Source of the DNA: Demequina gelatinilytica
GTDB lineage: Bacteria; Actinomycetota; Actinomycetes; Actinomycetales; Demequinaceae
Assembly (NCBI RefSeq): GCF_000971115.1
Contig: NZ_BBLV01000010.1
Span: 1-64,000 of the forward strand
Length of the DNA stretch: 64,000 bases
Reading direction: 5' to 3'
Shown here piece after piece: positions 35,742 through 44,940 of this stretch. The position numbers were made by a program, and so were the translations under genes. The notes below the pieces were generated by a model. It did no database searches. It saw nothing but the letters and a program-made list of their open reading frames with translations, and was not told the DNA's origin. Numbering within the stretch: the first letter of the stretch is position 1; each line of letters begins with the position of its first letter.

Positions 35742-36314
35742 ATGGCGCGAGGGTTCAACTACGCCCCTGGCACGAGCGACGAGGTCGAGGAGGCCGCGTC
35801 CGCGGACCTCTCGAAGGAACGCATGCAGGAGCTGGGAAGCTCGCGCAACGCCGTGGTCAGGGAGACGCTCGCGGGGCGCCCCGACTGCCCGTTCGGCCTC
35901 ATGGTCACCCTCGCGCACGACTCCGCAGCGCCCGTGCGTTGCGCGCTCGCCGCGAATCCCCGCGTGCTCCACTCGCTCCTGGAGAACCTCGCCCGGGACA
36001 AGCAGGAGAGCGTCCTCCTCGCGGTGGCGAGGAACCCTGTCACCGGGGCCGAGCTGCTCGACGCCCTCGCCGGCAGCCGCAAGGAGTCGGTGCGCGCGGC
36101 CGCCGTCGCGGCGCTCGACGCCCGCGACCGCTCGGGCCGCGCCGATGCGCGGGACACCCCGGAGCTGCGCGACCGTGTGTTCGAGGAGTCCCACGCTCGA
36201 CGCGAGGCGATGCTCGCCGCCGCGATGGTGCCGGCCGAGCCCGTGACCGCGGCCGCGCCGCGTCCGGTGCGGACCGCGCCGGTGCGGGGCTTCCTCCCGC
36301 CCTCCGAGCGGTAG
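35742..36314 (+). CDS. Leucine-rich-repeat-variant-like protein, paralogue 1
   Basis: A 190-aa protein starting at ATG 35742 after GAGGGAGGG. Residues about 25-130 hold three helical repeats of the type GRPDCPFGLMVTLAHDSAAP VRCALAANP (written here as two pieces), resembling the LRV family (xxRxDxPxxxLxxLAxDxxxxVRxxxAxNP). The C-terminus is Ala/Pro-rich and disordered. It probably mediates protein contacts; no catalytic residues are seen. It is the first of three tandem related genes between map and infA. Confidence 0.65.
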   Translation: MARGFNYAPGTSDEVEEAASADLSKERMQELGSSRNAVVRETLAGRPDCPFGLMVTLAHDSAAPVRCALAANPRVLHSLLENLARDKQESVLLAVARNPVTGAELLDALAGSRKESVRAAAVAALDARDRSGRADARDTPELRDRVFEESHARREAMLAAAMVPAEPVTAAAPRPVRTAPVRGFLPPSER

Positions 36315-36430
36315 GCGCCGCAGCGGCGGACACCCAGGATTCGTCGGCGCGTCATCGGACGGACACCCGGCGGTCAGCCGTTGCTCACCGGGGACGCTTA
36401 GCCTCTCGCTACTCGACGCGAGGGGGAGAG

Positions 36431-37033
36431 GTGTCGGACGACGGCTGGTCGCACGCGCTCATGGCGGCGTCCGGCGTGCCCGTGGCAGCGGGGCGCCGCG
36501 ACGACGGCGTGCGCGCGCTCGTCAACGAGGCCCGCGCGGACGGGCTGGACCGGGCTCGCCTCGCCGCGCTGGGCGGGCATCGCGCTCCTGAGGTGCGCGA
36601 GGCGATCGCGGCGCGTCCGGACTGCCCCCTCGCGATCCAGGCCACCCTGGTGCACGACCGTCGGGCATCCGTGCGGGTGGCGCTCGCCTCGAGCGCCGGG
36701 CTTGCCGTGGCCATCGCCGGCGCCCTGAGCCATGATCGCGAGCCGAGCGTGCTCAAGGCGCTCGCGCGCAACGCAGGGACGCCCACCCCGGTGCTCGAGA
36801 CGCTCGCCGCGCATCGTCGCGAGGACGTGGCGCGGCTCGCCCGACGCTCCCTCGAGGGAGCGGTGCTGGGCAAGGGCACCGTGAGCGTCGCGGAGCTCGA
36901 GGACCGCGCGGGCCGGCAGCAGCGTGCTCAAGCGCCCGTCCCGGGGGAGGCGCCGGTCCGGGCGCGCAGCCCTCGCGCCCTTGCGCCGCGGCCTCAGGTC
37001 CCGCCGGGACACGGTGCCGCCGGGCACGGGTGA
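36431..37033 (+). CDS. Leucine-rich-repeat-variant-like protein, paralogue 2
   Basis: A 200-aa protein starting at GTG 36431 after AGGGGGAGAG. It keeps ARPDCPLAIQATLVHDRRAS, VRVALASS and VLKALARNAGTPTPVLETLA, matching paralogue 1 and the LRV pattern. The C-terminus is Arg/Pro-rich with no predicted fold. No membrane segment or signal peptide. A TAGCCT box near 36401 resembles one before paralogue 1, hinting at shared control. An 8-base core of the dispersed motif lies at 36811. Confidence 0.6.
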   Translation: MSDDGWSHALMAASGVPVAAGRRDDGVRALVNEARADGLDRARLAALGGHRAPEVREAIAARPDCPLAIQATLVHDRRASVRVALASSAGLAVAIAGALSHDREPSVLKALARNAGTPTPVLETLAAHRREDVARLARRSLEGAVLGKGTVSVAELEDRAGRQQRAQAPVPGEAPVRARSPRALAPRPQVPPGHGAAGHG

Positions 37034-37139
37034 AGATGTCGCAGATGTTTCGCGATGTCTGGTTCGTCACACCGATTTGAGGCGTTGGCACCGACACGGG
37101 TAAATACTTTCCACAACGGCAAGCGTGGGGAGGCACGAC

Positions 37140-37445
37140 GTGGTGGTTCCGGCTCGAGGACAGTCCGAGGACGTGATGAAGGCGTTGGACCCGGAGCTCA
37201 CGGGTTCCCAGCTGCTGCCGCTGGCCGTGCATCGTGATGCATCGGTGCGCGCGGCGGTCGCCGGCCGGGCCGACTGCCCCATGGGCGCTCTCGTCTCGCT
37301 CGGGCACGACTCGAGCCCGGAGGTCATCTCCGCCCTGCTCGCCAACCCGCGGACACCCTCGTCGGTGGTGCGGCGCCTCGCGGACCACCGGGACCCGCGC
37401 ATCGCCGGCCTCGCGGTGCAGCGCCTGCGCAACGCGTTCCGCTGA
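37140..37445 (+). CDS. Leucine-rich-repeat-variant-like protein, paralogue 3
   Basis: A 101-aa protein; GTG 37140 follows GGGGAGG by 6 bases, better than GTG 37125. It contains GRADCPMGALVSLGHDSSPE, VISALLANPRTPSSVVRRLA and little else, so it is close to a bare repeat domain. The region upstream (37084-37110) has a TAAATACTT stretch unusual in this GC-rich DNA that may hold its promoter. Confidence 0.6.
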   Translation: MVVPARGQSEDVMKALDPELTGSQLLPLAVHRDASVRAAVAGRADCPMGALVSLGHDSSPEVISALLANPRTPSSVVRRLADHRDPRIAGLAVQRLRNAFR

Positions 37446-37588
37446 GCCGCCCGCGCGGCGTCCACGGGGGCTCCCTTCCGCGCGCCGCTGCGCGTACAGT
37501 GGGACCGGCGCGACGACGCGCCCGCCCTGGCTTGCGAGGGATCCGTGGAGGGGCCGATGCCCGTTCGCGCGATGACGCGCGTCCCCGC

Positions 37589-37617
37589 TTGAGAGGTCGC
37601 GGAGATTGCCGTATAGT
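37589..37617 (+). promoter_or_regulatory. Predicted infA-alpha operon promoter
   Basis: TTGAGA (37589-37594), a 17-base spacer and TATAGT (37612-37617). Start near 37624, about 50 bases before infA. The rplM promoter has the same TTGAGA-17 layout. Confidence 0.75.
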
Positions 37618-37674
37618 TTTCCGTTGGGCGTTTTTGCGCGCCCACACCCCTGTCAATCAACGTTAGCGGAGTTC

Positions 37675-37896
37675 ATGGCTAAGAAGGACGGCGTCATCGA
37701 GGTCGAGGGCGTGGTGGTCGAAGCACTGCCGAACGCATCGTTCCGAGTGGAGCTGACGAACGGGCACCTCGTGCTCGCTCACATCTCCGGCAAGATGCGA
37801 CAGCACTACATCAGGATCCTCCCCGAGGACCGCGTGGTGGTGGAGCTCAGCCCCTATGACCTGTCCCGCGGCCGCATCGTCTACCGCTACAAGTGA
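37675..37896 (+). CDS. infA: Translation initiation factor IF-1
   Basis: A 73-aa S1/OB-fold protein: [40 protein letters not shown] and [20 protein letters not shown], then [11 protein letters not shown] 37675. It occupies the ribosomal A site during initiation. First gene of the infA-rpmJ-rpsM-rpsK-rpoA-rplQ cluster. Confidence 0.97.
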   Translation: MAKKDGVIEVEGVVVEALPNASFRVELTNGHLVLAHISGKMRQHYIRILPEDRVVVELSPYDLSRGRIVYRYK

Positions 37897-37944
37897 GTCG
37901 TCGCGACGGCGTCTTCGCGCGCCTGAGCGACGCAGGAAAGAACC

Positions 37945-38058
37945 ATGAAGGTTAAGCCCAGCGTCAAGCCCATCTGCGACAAGTGCAAGGTGATCCGACG
38001 CAATGGCCGAGTGATGGTCATCTGCGAGAACCTGCGCCACAAGCAGCGTCAGGGCTAG
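37945..38058 (+). CDS. rpmJ: 50S ribosomal protein L36
   Basis: A 37-aa protein starting at ATG 37945 after GCAGGAAAG and stopping at TAG 38056. [20 protein letters not shown] and [11 protein letters not shown] give three Cys (11, 14, 27) and His32 as zinc ligands, so it is the C+ type. Confidence 0.97.
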   Translation: MKVKPSVKPICDKCKVIRRNGRVMVICENLRHKQRQG

Positions 38059-38099
38059 ACACACCCGAGAACATCCTCGTTCGACCCTATGCATCAAAC

Positions 38100-38119
38100 C
38101 CCCGGCTCGGAGGCCGGGG
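38100..38119 (+). other. Hairpin between rpmJ and rpsM
   Basis: CCCCGGC (38100-38106) pairs with GCCGGGG (38113-38119). It lies 41 bases after the rpmJ stop and 67 before rpsM, without a T-tract; possible attenuator or processing site. Confidence 0.45.
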
Positions 38120-38186
38120 CCCGCGCTAGACAACAGCGGGGCGGTCGAGCGTCAGACCTCCGACTACTGATGGAGTAGAACCAGAA

Positions 38187-38555
38187 ATGGCACGCATCGT
38201 CGGTGTCGACATCCCGCGCGACAAGCGCATGGTGATCGCACTTACCTACATCTACGGCGTCGGCCGCACCCGCGCCGAGCAGATCCTCGCGGCGACCGGC
38301 ATCAGCCCGGACCTGCGCGTCAAGGACGCGAACGACGAGCAGCTCGTCGCGATCCGTGACTACATCGAGGCCAACTTCACCGTCGAGGGCGACCTGCGCC
38401 GCGAGGTGGCCGCCGACATCCGCCGCAAGGTCGAGATCGGCAACTACCAGGGCCTCCGCCACCGCCGCGGCATGCCCGTCCGTGGTCAGCGCACGAAGAC
38501 CAACGCCCGCACCCGCAAGGGCCGCAAGAAGACCGTCGCCGGAAAGAAGAAGTAA
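38187..38555 (+). CDS. rpsM: 30S ribosomal protein S13
   Basis: A 122-aa protein: [32 protein letters not shown], and the basic C-terminal [21 protein letters not shown]13 forms bridges to the 50S subunit. It begins the classic alpha operon order; rpsD, often after rpsK in Actinobacteria such as Mycobacterium, is not here. Confidence 0.97.
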   Translation: MARIVGVDIPRDKRMVIALTYIYGVGRTRAEQILAATGISPDLRVKDANDEQLVAIRDYIEANFTVEGDLRREVAADIRRKVEIGNYQGLRHRRGMPVRGQRTKTNARTRKGRKKTVAGKKK

Positions 38556-38558
38556 GAC

Positions 38559-38948
38559 ATGGCCGCTCCTACTCGCAAGCCGCGCAAGAAGATCAAGAAG
38601 ACCGTCGCGCACGGTCAGGCGCACATCAAGTCCACCTTCAACAACACGATCATCTCCATCACGGACCCCTCGGGCGCCGTGGTGTCGTGGTCGTCCTCCG
38701 GCCAGGTCGGCTTCAAGGGCTCGCGCAAGTCGACGCCCTACGCCGCGCAGATGGCTGCCGAGGCTGCCGCTCGCCGCGCCACCGAGGCCGGCATGAGCAA
38801 GGTCGACGTGTTCGTCAAGGGCCCGGGCTCCGGCCGCGACACCGCGATCCGTTCGCTGACGGCCGCCGGCCTCGAGGTGACCTCCATCAAGGACGTCACC
38901 CCGCAGGCGCACAACGGCTGCCGCCCGCCGAAGCGCCGCCGCAACTAG
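38559..38948 (+). CDS. rpsK: 30S ribosomal protein S11
   Basis: A 129-aa protein with [54 protein letters not shown] and [19 protein letters not shown]11 lines the mRNA exit channel. It follows rpsM by 3 bases. Confidence 0.97.
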   Translation: MAAPTRKPRKKIKKTVAHGQAHIKSTFNNTIISITDPSGAVVSWSSSGQVGFKGSRKSTPYAAQMAAEAAARRATEAGMSKVDVFVKGPGSGRDTAIRSLTAAGLEVTSIKDVTPQAHNGCRPPKRRRN

Positions 38949-38982
38949 CACGCCCGCGCGGGTGAGCCCGCGCTCCTGGTCG

Positions 38983-39006
38983 CGGGCCGATGCGTGCATC
39001 GGCCCG
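38983..39006 (+). terminator. Hairpin between rpsK and rpoA
   Basis: A 10-bp stem (38983-38992 with 38997-39006) and CGTG loop. The arms read CGGGCCGATG and CATCGGCCCG. It may attenuate or stabilise mRNA ends ahead of rpoA; no T-tract. Confidence 0.5.
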
Positions 39007-39103
39007 TGGCCACCCCTCATTTCCAGCTTCTGGCCCCAGTCGGACCGATCCCGACCGGGAACCCTCGAGCATCAGATAGCGGATGCTCGGAAAGGAAACA
39101 ACC

Positions 39104-40090
39104 GTGCTGATCGCACAGCGTCCCACGCTGACCGAGAAGGTCATCTCGGAGAACCGTTCGCAGTTCTCGCTCAAGCCGCTCGAGCCGGGCTTCGGCTACA
39201 CGCTCGGCAACTCGCTCCGCCGCACGCTGCTGTCGTCCATCCCGGGCGCTGCCGTCACGTCGGTGCGTTTCGAGGGCGTCCTCCACGAGTTCACCACCAT
39301 CGATGGTGTGAAGGAGGACGTGACCGAGATCCTGCTCAACCTCAAGAACCTCGTGGTCTCGTCGGAGAACGACGAGCCCGTCGTGATGTACCTGCGCAAG
39401 TCGGGCGCGGGCGTCGTCACGGGTGCTGACATCCAGCCCCCGGCCGGCGTCGAGATCCACAACCCGGACCTCCACATCGCGACCCTCAACGCGAAGGCGA
39501 AGTTCGAGGTCGAGCTCACGGTCGAGCGCGGTCGCGGCTACGTGCCCGCGGCGATGAACAAGAGCTACGACGCGGAGATCGGTCAGATCCCCGTCGACTC
39601 GATCTACTCGCCCGTCCTCAAGGTGACCTACAAGGTCGAGGCCACCCGTGTCGCGCAGCGCACGGACTTCGACGAGCTGGTCATCGATGTCGAGACCAAG
39701 AACTCGATCTCGCCCCGCGACGCCGTGGCGTCCGCCGGTGCGACGCTGGTCGAGCTCTTCTCGCTCGCGCGCGGCCTCAACGAGGCTGCCGAGGGCATCG
39801 AGATCGGCCCGTCCGAGACGGACGAGTCGCTCGAGGAGGACTACAACCAGCCGATCGAGGAGCTCAACCTCACGCAGCGGTCCTACAACTGCCTCAAGCG
39901 TGAGGGCATCCACACCGTGGGTGAGCTCACCGCGCGTTCCGAGGCGGACCTCATGGACATCCGCAACTTCGGCCAGAAGTCGATCACCGAGGTCAAGGAG
40001 AAGCTCGCCGAGCTGGGCTTCTCCCTGAAGGACGGCGCCGTCGAGTACGACAGCGGCTCGTCCGTCTACTTCTCGGGCAGCGACGAGTAA
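39104..40090 (+). CDS. rpoA: RNA polymerase alpha subunit
   Basis: A 328-aa protein starting at GTG 39104 after GGAAAGGAAAC, rather than ATG 39083. The N-terminal domain has [20 protein letters not shown] and [19 protein letters not shown]; the C-terminal domain after about residue 245 ([33 protein letters not shown]) binds UP elements and activators. It dimerises to start core polymerase assembly. Confidence 0.97.
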   Translation: MLIAQRPTLTEKVISENRSQFSLKPLEPGFGYTLGNSLRRTLLSSIPGAAVTSVRFEGVLHEFTTIDGVKEDVTEILLNLKNLVVSSENDEPVVMYLRKSGAGVVTGADIQPPAGVEIHNPDLHIATLNAKAKFEVELTVERGRGYVPAAMNKSYDAEIGQIPVDSIYSPVLKVTYKVEATRVAQRTDFDELVIDVETKNSISPRDAVASAGATLVELFSLARGLNEAAEGIEIGPSETDESLEEDYNQPIEELNLTQRSYNCLKREGIHTVGELTARSEADLMDIRNFGQKSITEVKEKLAELGFSLKDGAVEYDSGSSVYFSGSDE

Positions 40091-40108
40091 CAAGGAGAAT
40101 TCTCAATC

Positions 40109-40627
40109 ATGCCTACCCCCACCAAGGGTGCCCGCCTGGGCGGCGGTCCCGCGCACGAGCGTCAGATGCTCGCGAACCTTTCGCAGAGCCTCTTCGAGCA
40201 CGGCCGCATCACCACCACCGTGACCAAGGCCAAGCGCCTGCGCCCGCACGCCGAGCGTCTCATCACCTTCGCGAAGCGCGGCGACCTCGCCTCGCGCCGC
40301 AAGGTGCTCGGGATCATCTCGGACAAGGGCGTCGTCCACAAGCTCTTCACCGAGATCGGCCCCGGCTTCGCCGAGCGTGACGGCGGCTACACCCGCATCA
40401 CCAAGGTCGGCAACCGCAAGGGTGACAACGCGCCCATGGCCGTGATCGAGCTCGTCGAGTTCGGTGCCCCCGCGAAGAAGGCCGTCGCCAAGGAGGCCGA
40501 GAAGGCCGCCAAGAAGGCTGCGCCGAAGAAGGCGGAGAAGGTCGAGGAGGCCCCCGCGGCCGAGGAGACCGTCGAGGCTGTCGAGACCGAGGCCGTCGAG
40601 GCCGAGGCCGCCGACGACGCCAAGTAA
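40109..40627 (+). CDS. rplQ: 50S ribosomal protein L17 with charged tail
   Basis: A 172-aa protein. The first 118 residues are normal L17: [40 protein letters not shown] and [21 protein letters not shown] Lys/Ala then Glu/Ala tail of about 54 residues follows, seen in other Actinobacteria too. L17 lies near the tunnel exit. truA starts 40 bases downstream. Confidence 0.97.
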   Translation: MPTPTKGARLGGGPAHERQMLANLSQSLFEHGRITTTVTKAKRLRPHAERLITFAKRGDLASRRKVLGIISDKGVVHKLFTEIGPGFAERDGGYTRITKVGNRKGDNAPMAVIELVEFGAPAKKAVAKEAEKAAKKAAPKKAEKVEEAPAAEETVEAVETEAVEAEAADDAK

Positions 40628-40667
40628 CCCCAGCCTTCCATCAAGGCGATCCGAGGCGGGTCCGCAC

Positions 40668-41522
40668 ATGCTCCCTGAGACTGTGCGGGCCCGCCTCGAC
40701 CTTTCCTACGACGGCACCGGCTTCAGCGGCTGGGCGACCCAGCCCGGGCTCCGTACCGTCCAGGGCGTCCTCGAGGACGCCCTCGCGCGCATCGTCCGCC
40801 AGGAGGCACAGCCCCGCGTGACGGTCGCCGGCCGCACCGACGCCGGCGTCCACGCCCGCGGCCAGGTCGCCCACGTCGACCTCGACGCGCAGGCCTGGGC
40901 GCGCATGCCCGGGCGGTCCGACCGCGCGCCCGCGGCCGGGCTGCTCACGCGCCTCAACGGCGTGCTCCCGGACGATGTGGTCGTCCGGTCCGTGTCCGTG
41001 GCCCCGGAGGGCTTCGACGCCCGTTTCTCCGCGACCCAGCGCCGCTACGCGTACCGGGTCACCGACGCGGTCCCGGATGTGCTGCAACGTCGCCACGTGG
41101 TCGCGGTGAGCCGCCCGCTCGACGTGGACGCGCTCAACGCCGCATCGTCGACGCTCACCGGGCTGCGCGACTTCGCGGCGTTCTGCCGTGGTCGCGAGGG
41201 TGCGACCACCATCCGCGACCTGCTCGAGCTGAGCTGGCGCCGTGAGAGCGACGGCCCGGATGCGGGGCTGGTGGTCGCGACGGTGCGCGCCGACGCGTTC
41301 TGCCACTCCATGGTGCGGTCGCTGGTCGGCGCGCTGCTCGCCGTGGGGGAGGGGCGTCGCGACCTCGACTGGCTCGCGGTCGTCGCGGCCTCGGAGGGCC
41401 GCTCGCAGGCGATCGCGGTCGCTCCGGCGCATGGCCTCACGCTCGAGGAGGTCTCCTACCCGGACGATGCGCTGCTCGCCGCGCGCGCGGAGGCTACGCG
41501 AGGGCGGCGCACGCTTCCGTGA
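40668..41522 (+). CDS. truA: tRNA pseudouridine(38-40) synthase
   Basis: A 284-aa enzyme starting at ATG 40668. The nucleophilic Asp is in [34 protein letters not shown] and the C-terminal [20 protein letters not shown] are also diagnostic. It makes pseudouridine in the tRNA anticodon arm. Two dispersed motifs lie within, one (40789) encoding Arg-Ile-Val, the only in-gene copy not read as Asp-Asp-Ala or Ala-Ser-Ser. Confidence 0.93.
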   Translation: MLPETVRARLDLSYDGTGFSGWATQPGLRTVQGVLEDALARIVRQEAQPRVTVAGRTDAGVHARGQVAHVDLDAQAWARMPGRSDRAPAAGLLTRLNGVLPDDVVVRSVSVAPEGFDARFSATQRRYAYRVTDAVPDVLQRRHVVAVSRPLDVDALNAASSTLTGLRDFAAFCRGREGATTIRDLLELSWRRESDGPDAGLVVATVRADAFCHSMVRSLVGALLAVGEGRRDLDWLAVVAASEGRSQAIAVAPAHGLTLEEVSYPDDALLAARAEATRGRRTLP

Positions 41523-41549
41523 CCGACGCGCGTGCCCGGGACCCTCGGA

Positions 41550-41578
41550 TTGAGATTCCGCGCCGGGCCGCGTATGAT
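41550..41578 (+). promoter_or_regulatory. Predicted rplM-rpsI promoter
   Basis: TTGAGA (41550-41555), a 17-base spacer and TATGAT (41573-41578), nearly identical in layout to the infA promoter. The leader to rplM is about 120 bases and contains a dispersed motif copy at 41667. Confidence 0.75.
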
Positions 41579-41704
41579 GGTGCGTCGTTGTGCGTTCCCT
41601 CGTGGACGGTGCCTCCCACTCGCCGCCGCAGGACCCGCCGACCGATTGCTTCGCGATGCCTCCACGGCATCGTCCACCAGAACGAGTAGAAGTAAGGCTT
41701 CACA

Positions 41705-42148
41705 GTGCGTACGTTTTCTCCCAAGCCGGGTGACGTCACCAAGAACTGGTACGTCATCGACGCTACTGACGTGGTCCTCGGTCGTCTGGCCTCCCAGGCC
41801 GCTTCGCTGCTCCGCGGCAAGCACAAGGCGACTTTCGCGCCCCACGTCGACGGCGGTGACTTCGTCATCGTCATCAACGCTGAGAAGGTTGCCCTGTCGG
41901 GTAACAAGCTCACCGACAAGATGGTCTACCGCCACTCGGGCTTCCCGGGCGGTCTCTCCGCAGTGCCGATCGGCGAGCTGCTCGAGAAGAACCCCCGTCG
42001 CGTGATCGAGAACGCGGTCAAGGGCATGCTGCCCAAGACCAAGCTCGGTGCCGCTCAGCTCAAGCACCTCAAGGTCTACGCCGGCGCGGAGCACCCGCAC
42101 GCCGCGCAGCAGCCCGAGGTCTTCGAGATCTCCCAGGTCGCGCAGTAA
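41705..42148 (+). CDS. rplM: 50S ribosomal protein L13
   Basis: A 147-aa protein starting at GTG 41705: [51 protein letters not shown] and [21 protein letters not shown]13 is an early 50S assembly protein. Paired with rpsI as usual. Confidence 0.97.
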   Translation: MRTFSPKPGDVTKNWYVIDATDVVLGRLASQAASLLRGKHKATFAPHVDGGDFVIVINAEKVALSGNKLTDKMVYRHSGFPGGLSAVPIGELLEKNPRRVIENAVKGMLPKTKLGAAQLKHLKVYAGAEHPHAAQQPEVFEISQVAQ

Positions 42149-42177
42149 GCGCCGCAGAAGCTTAAGGATTGATGAAA

Positions 42178-42657
42178 GTGGCAGATGTGACCACCGAGGT
42201 CGAGAACGAGACCCCGTCCGAGTACACCACCGAGACCGTTGCCGAGCGCGGCAAGGGTGTCACCAACGTCGCCCCCGGCGCCGGCCTCGGCCGCCGCAAG
42301 GAGGCCGTCGCCCGCGTCCGCCTGGTGCCCGGCACCGGCAAGTGGACCATCAACGGTCGCGACATCGAGGACTACTTCCCGAACAAGGTCCACCAGCAGC
42401 TGGTGAACTCGCCGTTCGCGCTCCTCGACATCGAGGGCAAGTTCGACGTGCACGCCCGCATCCACGGTGGCGGCCCCTCGGGTCAGGCCGGTGCGCTTCG
42501 CCTCGGCGTCGCCCGCGCGCTGAACGAGATCGACGAGGAGAACAACCGCGCCACCCTCAAGAAGGCCGGCTTCCTCACTCGTGACGCCCGCGTCGTCGAG
42601 CGCAAGAAGGCTGGTCTCAAGAAGGCCCGCCGCGCGCCTCAGTACTCGAAGCGCTAA
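42178..42657 (+). CDS. rpsI: 30S ribosomal protein S9
   Basis: A 159-aa protein. GTG 42178 is 9 bases after AAGGA; in-frame ATG 42172 is only 3 bases after it. An acidic N-terminal extension of about 35 residues, common in Actinobacteria, precedes [29 protein letters not shown] and the C-terminal tail [12 protein letters not shown] that touches P-site tRNA. The stop codon TAA lies inside the predicted glmM -10 box. Confidence 0.96.
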   Translation: MADVTTEVENETPSEYTTETVAERGKGVTNVAPGAGLGRRKEAVARVRLVPGTGKWTINGRDIEDYFPNKVHQQLVNSPFALLDIEGKFDVHARIHGGGPSGQAGALRLGVARALNEIDEENNRATLKKAGFLTRDARVVERKKAGLKKARRAPQYSKR

Positions 42658-42667
42658 TCTCTCGCGC

Positions 42668-44029
42668 ATGGCGCGACTTTTCGGCACGGACGGTGTCCGG
42701 GGCCTCGCGAACCGCGATCTCACAGCGGAGCTCGCCGTCGACCTCTCGGTCGCGGCGGCTCACGTCCTGGGGGAGCGGGGCGAGTTCTCCGGCCACCGTC
42801 CCGTGGCCGTCATCGGCCGCGACACCCGCATCTCAGGCGAGTTCCTGGGAGCGGCTGTCGCGGCCGGTCTTGCTTCCGCGGGGGTCGACGTCCTCGACCT
42901 CGGCGTGGTGCCCACCCCCGCGGTGGCGTACCTGACCGCCTCCACCGAGGCGGACCTGGGCGTGGTGATCTCCGCGTCCCACAACGCCATGCCGGACAAC
43001 GGCATCAAGTTCTTCGCGCGCGGTGGCCACAAGCTCGACGACTCGGTCGAGGCGGCCATCGAGGCCCGCGTGGGCGAGGCGTGGTCCCGGCCCGTCGGCG
43101 CCGATGTCGGCCGGATCGTCCCGTCCGCGCACCTGGCCGACGAGTACGTCGAGCACGTGGTCGCGTCCGTGCGGTCCTTCGCCGGCTCGGACACGCCGCT
43201 CGAAGGCGTGCACATCGTGGTCGACGCGGCGCATGGCGCGGCCTCGCAGGTGGGCCCTGCGGCGCTCGCCAAGGCCGGCGCCCGCGTCACCGCCATCAAC
43301 GCGGAGCCGGACGGGCTCAACATCAACGAGGGCGTGGGCTCGACCCACCTGGGCCCGCTGCAGGCCGCCGTGCTCGAGCACGGCGCCGACCTGGGCGTGG
43401 CGTTCGACGGCGACGCGGACCGCTGCCTTGCGGTGGACCACACCGGCGCGGTCGTCGACGGCGACCAGATCATGGGCGTGCTGGCCATCGCGATGCGCGA
43501 CGCGGGCTCGCTCTACCACTCGACGCTCGTGGCGACCGTCATGAGCAACCTGGGCCTGCACCTCGCGATGCGGCGCGCGGGGATCGACATGGTCGAGGCG
43601 GCCGTCGGGGACCGCTACGTGCTCGAGGCGATGCGCGAGGGCGGCTACACGCTCGGCGGTGAGCAGTCGGGGCACCTCATCGTCGCGGACTACGCGACCA
43701 CGGGCGACGGCGTCCTCACGGCGCTGCTCATGACGTCGCAGGTCGCGGCGCGCGGCTCGCTGCGGGATCTCTGCGCGGACATCGAGTCCCTGCCGCAGGT
43801 GCTCGTGAACGTCCGCGGCGCCGACCGTTCACGCGTCTACACGGACCTCGCGCTGCAGGCGGCCGTCGCATCGTCCCGCAGGGAGCTGGGCGACACCGGC
43901 CGCGTGCTGCTGCGCCCGTCGGGCACGGAGCCGCTGGTGCGCGTCATGGTCGAGGCCGCGACCGCCGAGGAGGCGCAGCGCCATGCCGACGCCCTCGCGG
44001 AGGTCGTCCGCACGCGGCTCAGCCTCTAG
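42668..44029 (+). CDS. glmM: Phosphoglucosamine mutase
   Basis: A 453-aa enzyme that converts glucosamine-6-P to glucosamine-1-P for UDP-GlcNAc synthesis. FGTDGVRG start, the phosphoserine loop [19 protein letters not shown], the metal-binding [17 protein letters not shown], and the phosphate loop [18 protein letters not shown] (42655-42660) ends 7 bases before ATG 42668, so a leaderless promoter probably overlaps the rpsI stop. GlmS (46881) supplies its substrate. A dispersed motif encodes Ala-Ser-Ser in a variable surface region. Confidence 0.96.
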   Translation: MARLFGTDGVRGLANRDLTAELAVDLSVAAAHVLGERGEFSGHRPVAVIGRDTRISGEFLGAAVAAGLASAGVDVLDLGVVPTPAVAYLTASTEADLGVVISASHNAMPDNGIKFFARGGHKLDDSVEAAIEARVGEAWSRPVGADVGRIVPSAHLADEYVEHVVASVRSFAGSDTPLEGVHIVVDAAHGAASQVGPAALAKAGARVTAINAEPDGLNINEGVGSTHLGPLQAAVLEHGADLGVAFDGDADRCLAVDHTGAVVDGDQIMGVLAIAMRDAGSLYHSTLVATVMSNLGLHLAMRRAGIDMVEAAVGDRYVLEAMREGGYTLGGEQSGHLIVADYATTGDGVLTALLMTSQVAARGSLRDLCADIESLPQVLVNVRGADRSRVYTDLALQAAVASSRRELGDTGRVLLRPSGTEPLVRVMVEAATAEEAQRHADALAEVVRTRLSL

Positions 44030-44196
44030 CGCTCCCCCCGCGACAGTCCCAACGGACCTGGTCCCGGCACGCCGGGCGAAGGGCGGGATCGGGCGTCGAG
44101 CGTTGGCGTGTCGCGGTGAGTTCCGTTGGCACTGTCAGGGTGTATCCGGGGATCACCCCATCGCGGCGGCCTCGGACACCTGCCAGACTTGGCCGC

Positions 44197-44940
44197 GTGA
44201 ACGACCTCTGGCACCTGCTGACCGACTGGTCCCATGAACTCGAGATCTGGGTCGAGTCGCTCATGGAATCGCTGTGGATCTACCCGAGCGTGTACCTGCT
44301 CTCGCTGATCGACGGCGTTTTCCCCGTGGTGCCTTCGGAGTCCGTGGTGATCGCGACCGCGACCGCATGGAAGCAGACCGGCACCCCGTGGGTGTGGCTC
44401 GTATGGATCTTCGCGGCGGCCGGAGCGTGGTGCGGCGACCAGCTCGCGTACCTGATCGGCTCCAAGCTCGACGTGCGCAAGCATCCGTTCTTCGCGCGCG
44501 CCGGCATGCGCAAGACGCTCGACTGGGCCGAGTCGACCCTCGAGCGCCGGGGCACCACCTTCATCATCGCGGCGCGCTTCATCCCCATGGGACGGGTCGC
44601 GGTGAACCTCACCGCGGGAGCGCTGAGGTACCCGCGTCCATGGTTCATGATCGTCGACGCGGTCGCGGTGGTCATCTGGGCGACCTACGGCACGGCGCTC
44701 GGCATCTGGGCCGGCTCGATCTTCGAGAACCTGCTCGTGTCGATCGCCGTCGGCGTGGTGGGCGGCATCGTGATCGGCATCCTCATCGACAAGATCCTCG
44801 CGAGGCTCGGCTTCGCCGAGCCCGAGCTGCCCGACCTCTCCGCTGAGATCGAGGAGCGTCTGGTCACGGGCGAGCTCCAGGTGCGCCCGACCCGTCGGGA
44901 GCGTCGCGCGGCGGAGGGTGGCGCCGATGATGCCGACTGA
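44197..44940 (+). CDS. DedA-family membrane protein
   Basis: A 247-aa protein starting at GTG 44197; the frame is open to 44116 but a CAGACT box ends 7 bases before 44197. DedA features: the re-entrant region IDGVFPVVPSESVVIATATA, GAWCGDQLAYLIGSKL, and ARFIPMGRVAVNLTAGALRY. Four to five hydrophobic segments, then a basic C-terminal tail. The family includes undecaprenyl-phosphate and phospholipid flippases; which applies here is unknown. The gap 44030-44196 holds nothing I recognise. It overlaps the methyltransferase gene by 14 bases. Confidence 0.85.
   Translation: MNDLWHLLTDWSHELEIWVESLMESLWIYPSVYLLSLIDGVFPVVPSESVVIATATAWKQTGTPWVWLVWIFAAAGAWCGDQLAYLIGSKLDVRKHPFFARAGMRKTLDWAESTLERRGTTFIIAARFIPMGRVAVNLTAGALRYPRPWFMIVDAVAVVIWATYGTALGIWAGSIFENLLVSIAVGVVGGIVIGILIDKILARLGFAEPELPDLSAEIEERLVTGELQVRPTRRERRAAEGGADDAD

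Noticed and set aside
37736-37742. Near-matches such as GCATCGTTC (37736, 50223), GCATCGTGC (3728, 52624, 62227) and GGACGATGT (12463, 40970, 46208)
   Set aside because: One-base variants were not counted, to keep the estimate conservative; some may be decayed copies.
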